Assembly: GCA_041736465.1 (NCBI GenBank)
Contig: JBGSTO010000462.1
Span: 186,001-250,000, forward strand
Direction: 5' to 3'
DNA: 64,000 bases
DNA from: JAJUJL01 sp041736465
Lineage (GTDB): Bacteria; Chloroflexota; Anaerolineae; Anaerolineales; UBA4823
Positions within the stretch are counted from its first letter, which is position 1. Each line of letters opens with the position of its first letter. Both the position numbers and the translations under genes were made by a program. The notes below the pieces were generated by a model. It worked only from the letters and a program-made list of their open reading frames with translations. It ran no database searches and was not told the DNA's origin. Shown piece after piece: positions 61,093 to 64,000 of this stretch.

Positions 61093-62878
61093 TATGCAGA
61101 TTCCCCAGATCACCTGCCACCAGGTTGGGTCTCTCCCGGCTGGCGGGGTTGTTTTTGACCTGGCGCAGGATGATCGCGGTCATGTGTGGGCAGGAACTAC
61201 AGCCGGCTTATTCGCCAGCGATGACGATGCCTGGCGACCGGTTTTGCGAGGATATCCTTTACGGCAGGCGTTGGTTTTGGCCGTGAGCCACAGAACGGTG
61301 CTGGCAGCCGCCGATGGGGGCATGGTCAGATCCGCCGATCGCGGCAAATCCTGGCAGCGCTGCCTTATCCCGCCAGAGGTCGAGAGAATTACCTGCCTGG
61401 CGATTTCACCGCGCTTCTTGCAGGATGGCATTGCGCTTGCCGGTACAGAAGGGCAAGGCATCCTGCGCTCGGCAGATGGGGGGCGCTCCTGGAAATTCGC
61501 CAATTTTGGGCTGCGCCACTTTCAGGTGAGCGCGCTGGCTGCCGCGCCATCCTGGCAGCGCAAGGAACCCGTCTTCCTGGCGACCGAGCAGGGCGTGTAT
61601 TACTCTCCCAATGGCGGGCGCGCCTGGCAAGAGGCTGGGCTGGCAGATACGCCGGTCTTATCGCTGTCAATCAGCCCCGAATATTGGGATGATGGTCTGA
61701 TAGCTGCCGGCACAGCCGGTGGGAGCGTGTACTGCTCACGCGATCAAGGCAAGACCTGGACTGCCAGCCTTACCGGCACAGAGAATCATGCCCCAATCAA
61801 CCGGTTATTGTTTCTTCGCTCGAACACGCTGCTGGCAGGCACAGACAGTGGTGATGTGCTGGCATCCGGCGACGGAGGCCTCACCTGGAAGCTGCAAGCG
61901 CGCTTTCCAGGTGCTGTTCTATCCCTGGTGGAGTCAGGAAATTCGATCTTTGCAGGCGCGGGAGCGCAAGGCCTGTATCGCTCTCCAGACCAGGGAACAG
62001 CCTGGTTGGTTGATAGTACCCTGGCTGCCAGGCGAGTGCACGCCCTTGCGCAAAAAGACGCCGCACACCTGGCGGTTGGCGGCATTGAAGAGGGCATCTG
62101 GGTGAGCCAGGATGGAGGACAAAACTGGCAGCCTGCCACCGGGCCGGATGGTGAAGGGCTGGCCTGCCTCTCGCTTGCCTGGGAGGCGGAAGGTCTGTTG
62201 GCGGCTTGCGCCGGCGGGCTGTTATCGATCGGACTCAATAAGACCGGTTATGAGCCGCTGGACGGAAGCATTATTACGCTTGCTGCCTGCCGGCAGAAAG
62301 TCTGGGCAGGCGGCTTGGATGGCAGCCTGTGGAGCAAACCGCGCGGCGGCGGTGAGTGGCAGCAGGCGAATTCACCCTGCCGCGGAGCGGTGATATCTAT
62401 CACCTGCCAGGATGGCGCCGGGCAGGGCGGCTCGATGCTGGTCGCCAGCCAGAATGATGCCAACCGCAGCCTGGAATTCTGGCGCAGCGACGACCAGGGC
62501 GGGACGTGGGTGCAGCAAGGTGCCGAACCGAGTGCCAGCACGGCAGTGCGCAGCGCCTTCCTGGATGGTAGATGGTTTGTGGCCTCAGGCTCGAAGCTGC
62601 TGACTGCAGCACCCCATGGCTGGCAGCGGGCAACCGTCAGCGGTGAAGATGCGCCGGTCAGTGCGCTCCTGGCGCTGCCATCTATTGGTTTGATCGCTGC
62701 CACCTCGGACAGACTGCTTTTCACGAGCGATGGACTCGAGTGGAAAAGGCTGCCGTGCGAGATGGCCGAATTTGGGATCGCAGACCTTCATTTGCTATCC
62801 AGCAGCCCGAGCGAGGCGGATGTGCGTGGAATAACCAGCGATGGGAAATTCTTTGTTCTCAAGATCTTCACAGCATGA
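61082..62878 (+). CDS. BNR/YCF48-type beta-propeller protein (598 aa)
   Basis: Repeated Asp-box units: 'SADRGKSWQR', 'SADGGRSWKF', 'SPNGGRAWQE', 'SRDQGKTWTA', 'SGDGGLTWKL', 'SPDQGTAWLV', 'SQDGGQNWQP' and 'SDDQGGTWVQ' show many S/T-x-D-x-G-x-x-W turns, as in sortilin, sialidase and YCF48 propellers. At least eight such blades are visible, so it could form one large or two stacked propellers. No signal peptide or membrane segment, so it seems cytoplasmic. The ATG lies inside the end of the chaperonin gene (11-base overlap), implying matched synthesis; it may be a client or a partner of that chaperonin. No sialidase catalytic residues were identified. Confidence 0.85.
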   Translation: MNPDMQIPQITCHQVGSLPAGGVVFDLAQDDRGHVWAGTTAGLFASDDDAWRPVLRGYPLRQALVLAVSHRTVLAAADGGMVRSADRGKSWQRCLIPPEVERITCLAISPRFLQDGIALAGTEGQGILRSADGGRSWKFANFGLRHFQVSALAAAPSWQRKEPVFLATEQGVYYSPNGGRAWQEAGLADTPVLSLSISPEYWDDGLIAAGTAGGSVYCSRDQGKTWTASLTGTENHAPINRLLFLRSNTLLAGTDSGDVLASGDGGLTWKLQARFPGAVLSLVESGNSIFAGAGAQGLYRSPDQGTAWLVDSTLAARRVHALAQKDAAHLAVGGIEEGIWVSQDGGQNWQPATGPDGEGLACLSLAWEAEGLLAACAGGLLSIGLNKTGYEPLDGSIITLAACRQKVWAGGLDGSLWSKPRGGGEWQQANSPCRGAVISITCQDGAGQGGSMLVASQNDANRSLEFWRSDDQGGTWVQQGAEPSASTAVRSAFLDGRWFVASGSKLLTAAPHGWQRATVSGEDAPVSALLALPSIGLIAATSDRLLFTSDGLEWKRLPCEMAEFGIADLHLLSSSPSEADVRGITSDGKFFVLKIFTA

Positions 62879-62896
62879 AAGGGGTCGAGATAAGAA

Positions 62897-62929
62897 AAGC
62901 CGCCTGACTTTTAATCGGGCGGCTTTTTT
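62897..62929. terminator. Bidirectional terminator
   Basis: Stem 62897-62907 with 62915-62925 (core aagccgcc / ggcggctt, 7-base loop) is followed by a T-run on the plus strand (62924-62929) and, read on the minus strand, by ttttctt. It serves the propeller gene and the convergent gene ending at 62963. Confidence 0.9.
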
Positions 62930-62962
62930 GTTATCCTATGGCTTTCTAAACACGAAAAACCA

Positions 62963-64000
62963 TCAGCGCTTGATGTGGGGCACAAGCCAGAAAGCCTCAT
63001 CTTCTCTGTAGTCGCCGTTGGCTGTCACAGTCAGAATGAACTTGACTTCCTTGCCTGCCAGAGAGTTCAGATTAACGTCGATGCGCGTGATGCTGCCGTC
63101 GTAGACTTCATTCCACTCGCCCAGGTTCTTTACCGCGCCATCACCAATCCTGTAATCCAGCCGGAAGAGCACGTCGCATTTTTCTGCGTCTTTCAGGCAG
63201 CCGACGTCCGCCAGGAAGCGATCGCCGGATTTGACATTGACTGCCGGATAGGTTCCGGTGATCCAGCCGCCATCTTCCATCTCAGGATTGGTCCACAGGG
63301 CAGGTTCGTTCTCGGTGCGGTTTTCTTGCTCAGGGCGATCGAGGCGCCGGACGAATCCAGAAGGCTCAGAGCCAGCACCGGGACAAGGCAGCGTGCGGGC
63401 GCTGCTTTGCCAGGTAGCAGAGCAGTAGTTGGCTACGAAATCGTAGACTACGCCGCTTTTGACCTCACGCACTTCGATCTTCACCCAGAAGGAAGATTTG
63501 GCGCTGGAGCCTACGCCGAAGGTATTCCCCTCCTCATCGCTCAGCAGCCAATTCCCCTGGTATTCACCGCTGCTGGTAGGTGCGACCAGATCGACAGCGA
63601 TCTGGATGCTGTCACCTGGCAAAACCTCCTGGTCGATCGCCATCGTGTCTGGACCATCCATCTGGTCTCCTCTTGAAAAGACCAGCTCGTAATCTTCGCT
63701 CCAGGTGCAGGTGCCAACGTTCTCCAATTCCCAGATTTTTACGAAGGCTTCGCCTGGACTCATGCGCGTGCCATCGGGAATGCTGACATCCTCGACGAAA
63801 CGGGCAGCGTTACACGGCTTTTCAGGGGTCGCGGTGGCAACAATGATGGGTGTCAGGGTTGGAAGCGGAGATGCGGTTGGAAAGGGCGTGGAGGTGGCAG
63901 GAGGCGCCAGGGTTGGAAGCGGCAGCGGTGTATCTACGGCAGCTCCAGGTGTATCCGTCGGGGGCAGCACTACCTGTGTCGCGGCGGCATCCAGCTCAGC
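62963..64000 (-). CDS. NBR1-type Ig-like domain protein, N-terminus outside window
   Basis: The frame is open to the window end on the minus strand (345 codons seen before the stop), so the true start lies beyond 64000; a GTG at 63970 in frame is not a convincing start. A Thr/Pro-rich linker ('TPLPLPTLAPPATSTPFPTA') is followed by a module with 'RFVEDVSIPDGTRMSPGEAF', 'WELENVGTCTWSEDYELVF' and 'GNWLLSDEEGNTFG', the pattern of the 'Ig-like domain from next to BRCA1 gene' (PF16158). A second, beta-rich domain follows with four Cys and Trp residues ('WITGTYPAVNVKSGDRFLAD'). The Thr/Pro linker suggests an exported lipoprotein typical of Chloroflexota, but the signal is not in view. Confidence 0.8.
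   Translation of the reverse strand, partial: AELDAAATQVVLPPTDTPGAAVDTPLPLPTLAPPATSTPFPTASPLPTLTPIIVATATPEKPCNAARFVEDVSIPDGTRMSPGEAFVKIWELENVGTCTWSEDYELVFSRGDQMDGPDTMAIDQEVLPGDSIQIAVDLVAPTSSGEYQGNWLLSDEEGNTFGVGSSAKSSFWVKIEVREVKSGVVYDFVANYCSATWQSSARTLPCPGAGSEPSGFVRRLDRPEQENRTENEPALWTNPEMEDGGWITGTYPAVNVKSGDRFLADVGCLKDAEKCDVLFRLDYRIGDGAVKNLGEWNEVYDGSITRIDVNLNSLAGKEVKFILTVTANGDYREDEAFWLVPHIKR

Overview
The window (about 64 kb, moderately GC-rich, densely coded) looks like a chromosomal segment of a Chloroflexota bacterium, probably Anaerolineae-like. This is inferred from gene content: sugar ABC transporters with Tat/lipoprotein binding proteins, a MacB-type transporter with a lipoprotein adaptor, a divergent GroEL paralogue coupled to a beta-propeller gene, an NBR1-type Ig lipoprotein-like gene with a Thr/Pro-rich N-terminus, and B12-radical SAM plus methyltransferase clusters. 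No rRNA, tRNA, CRISPR array, IS element or prophage was seen.

Layout. (1) 1-2464, minus strand: an incomplete multispanning membrane protein and a GT4 glycosyltransferase, coupled by a 1-base overlap. (2) 2554-7483, plus strand: a tightly overlapping operon of nucleotidyltransferase, B12/radical SAM protein, methyltransferase, nucleoside phosphorylase and a second methyltransferase; pathway unknown. (3) 7586-7984: cupredoxin lipoprotein with its own terminator. (4) 8151-12946: ABC ATPase fused to a cyclic-nucleotide-binding-like domain, a two-module FtsX permease and an HlyD-type lipoprotein adaptor, closed by a strong terminator. (5) 13183-17985: a four-gene unit insulated by terminators on both sides: LCAT-type lipase/acyltransferase, CHAT caspase-like protease, an all-helical protein with a hydrophobic C-terminal segment, and a papain-like cysteine peptidase. 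This is the best candidate for an undescribed system. (6) EamA transporter, convergent with an MrfA-like helicase that carries an HNH domain; then a SufE-like gene.

(7) 22166-28671, minus strand: a lipid/glycerol-phosphate module of FGGY kinase, FAD glycerol-3-phosphate dehydrogenase, alkyl-DHAP-synthase-like flavoprotein, a FadR-type acyl-CoA regulator with a FadR-like operator at its promoter, and a DegV fatty-acid-binding protein. (8) 28962-37912 and on to 43245, minus strand: small membrane protein, membrane-anchored subtilase, two MFS transporters, PRPP synthetase, phytase-esterase-like lipoprotein, then an anaerobic glycerol module (glpC, a natural glpA-glpB fusion, glpK) and an esterase. 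(9) 43242-59333, minus strand: a long carbohydrate catabolic locus headed by a ROK repressor (fucose-isomerase-like protein, binding protein and two permeases, URO-D-like protein, GH31 glycosidase, split UxaA dehydratase, GlmS-like enzyme, LarA-like racemase, xylose-isomerase-like protein, Gfo/Idh/MocA dehydrogenase). (10) 59467-62878, plus strand: divergent chaperonin and BNR propeller, overlapping by 11 bases, ending at a bidirectional terminator shared with an incomplete NBR1-Ig-domain gene.

Together the segment pairs uptake and oxidation of glycosides and glycerol (phosphates) with ether/acyl lipid metabolism. Functions are read from motifs by eye; no database search was possible.
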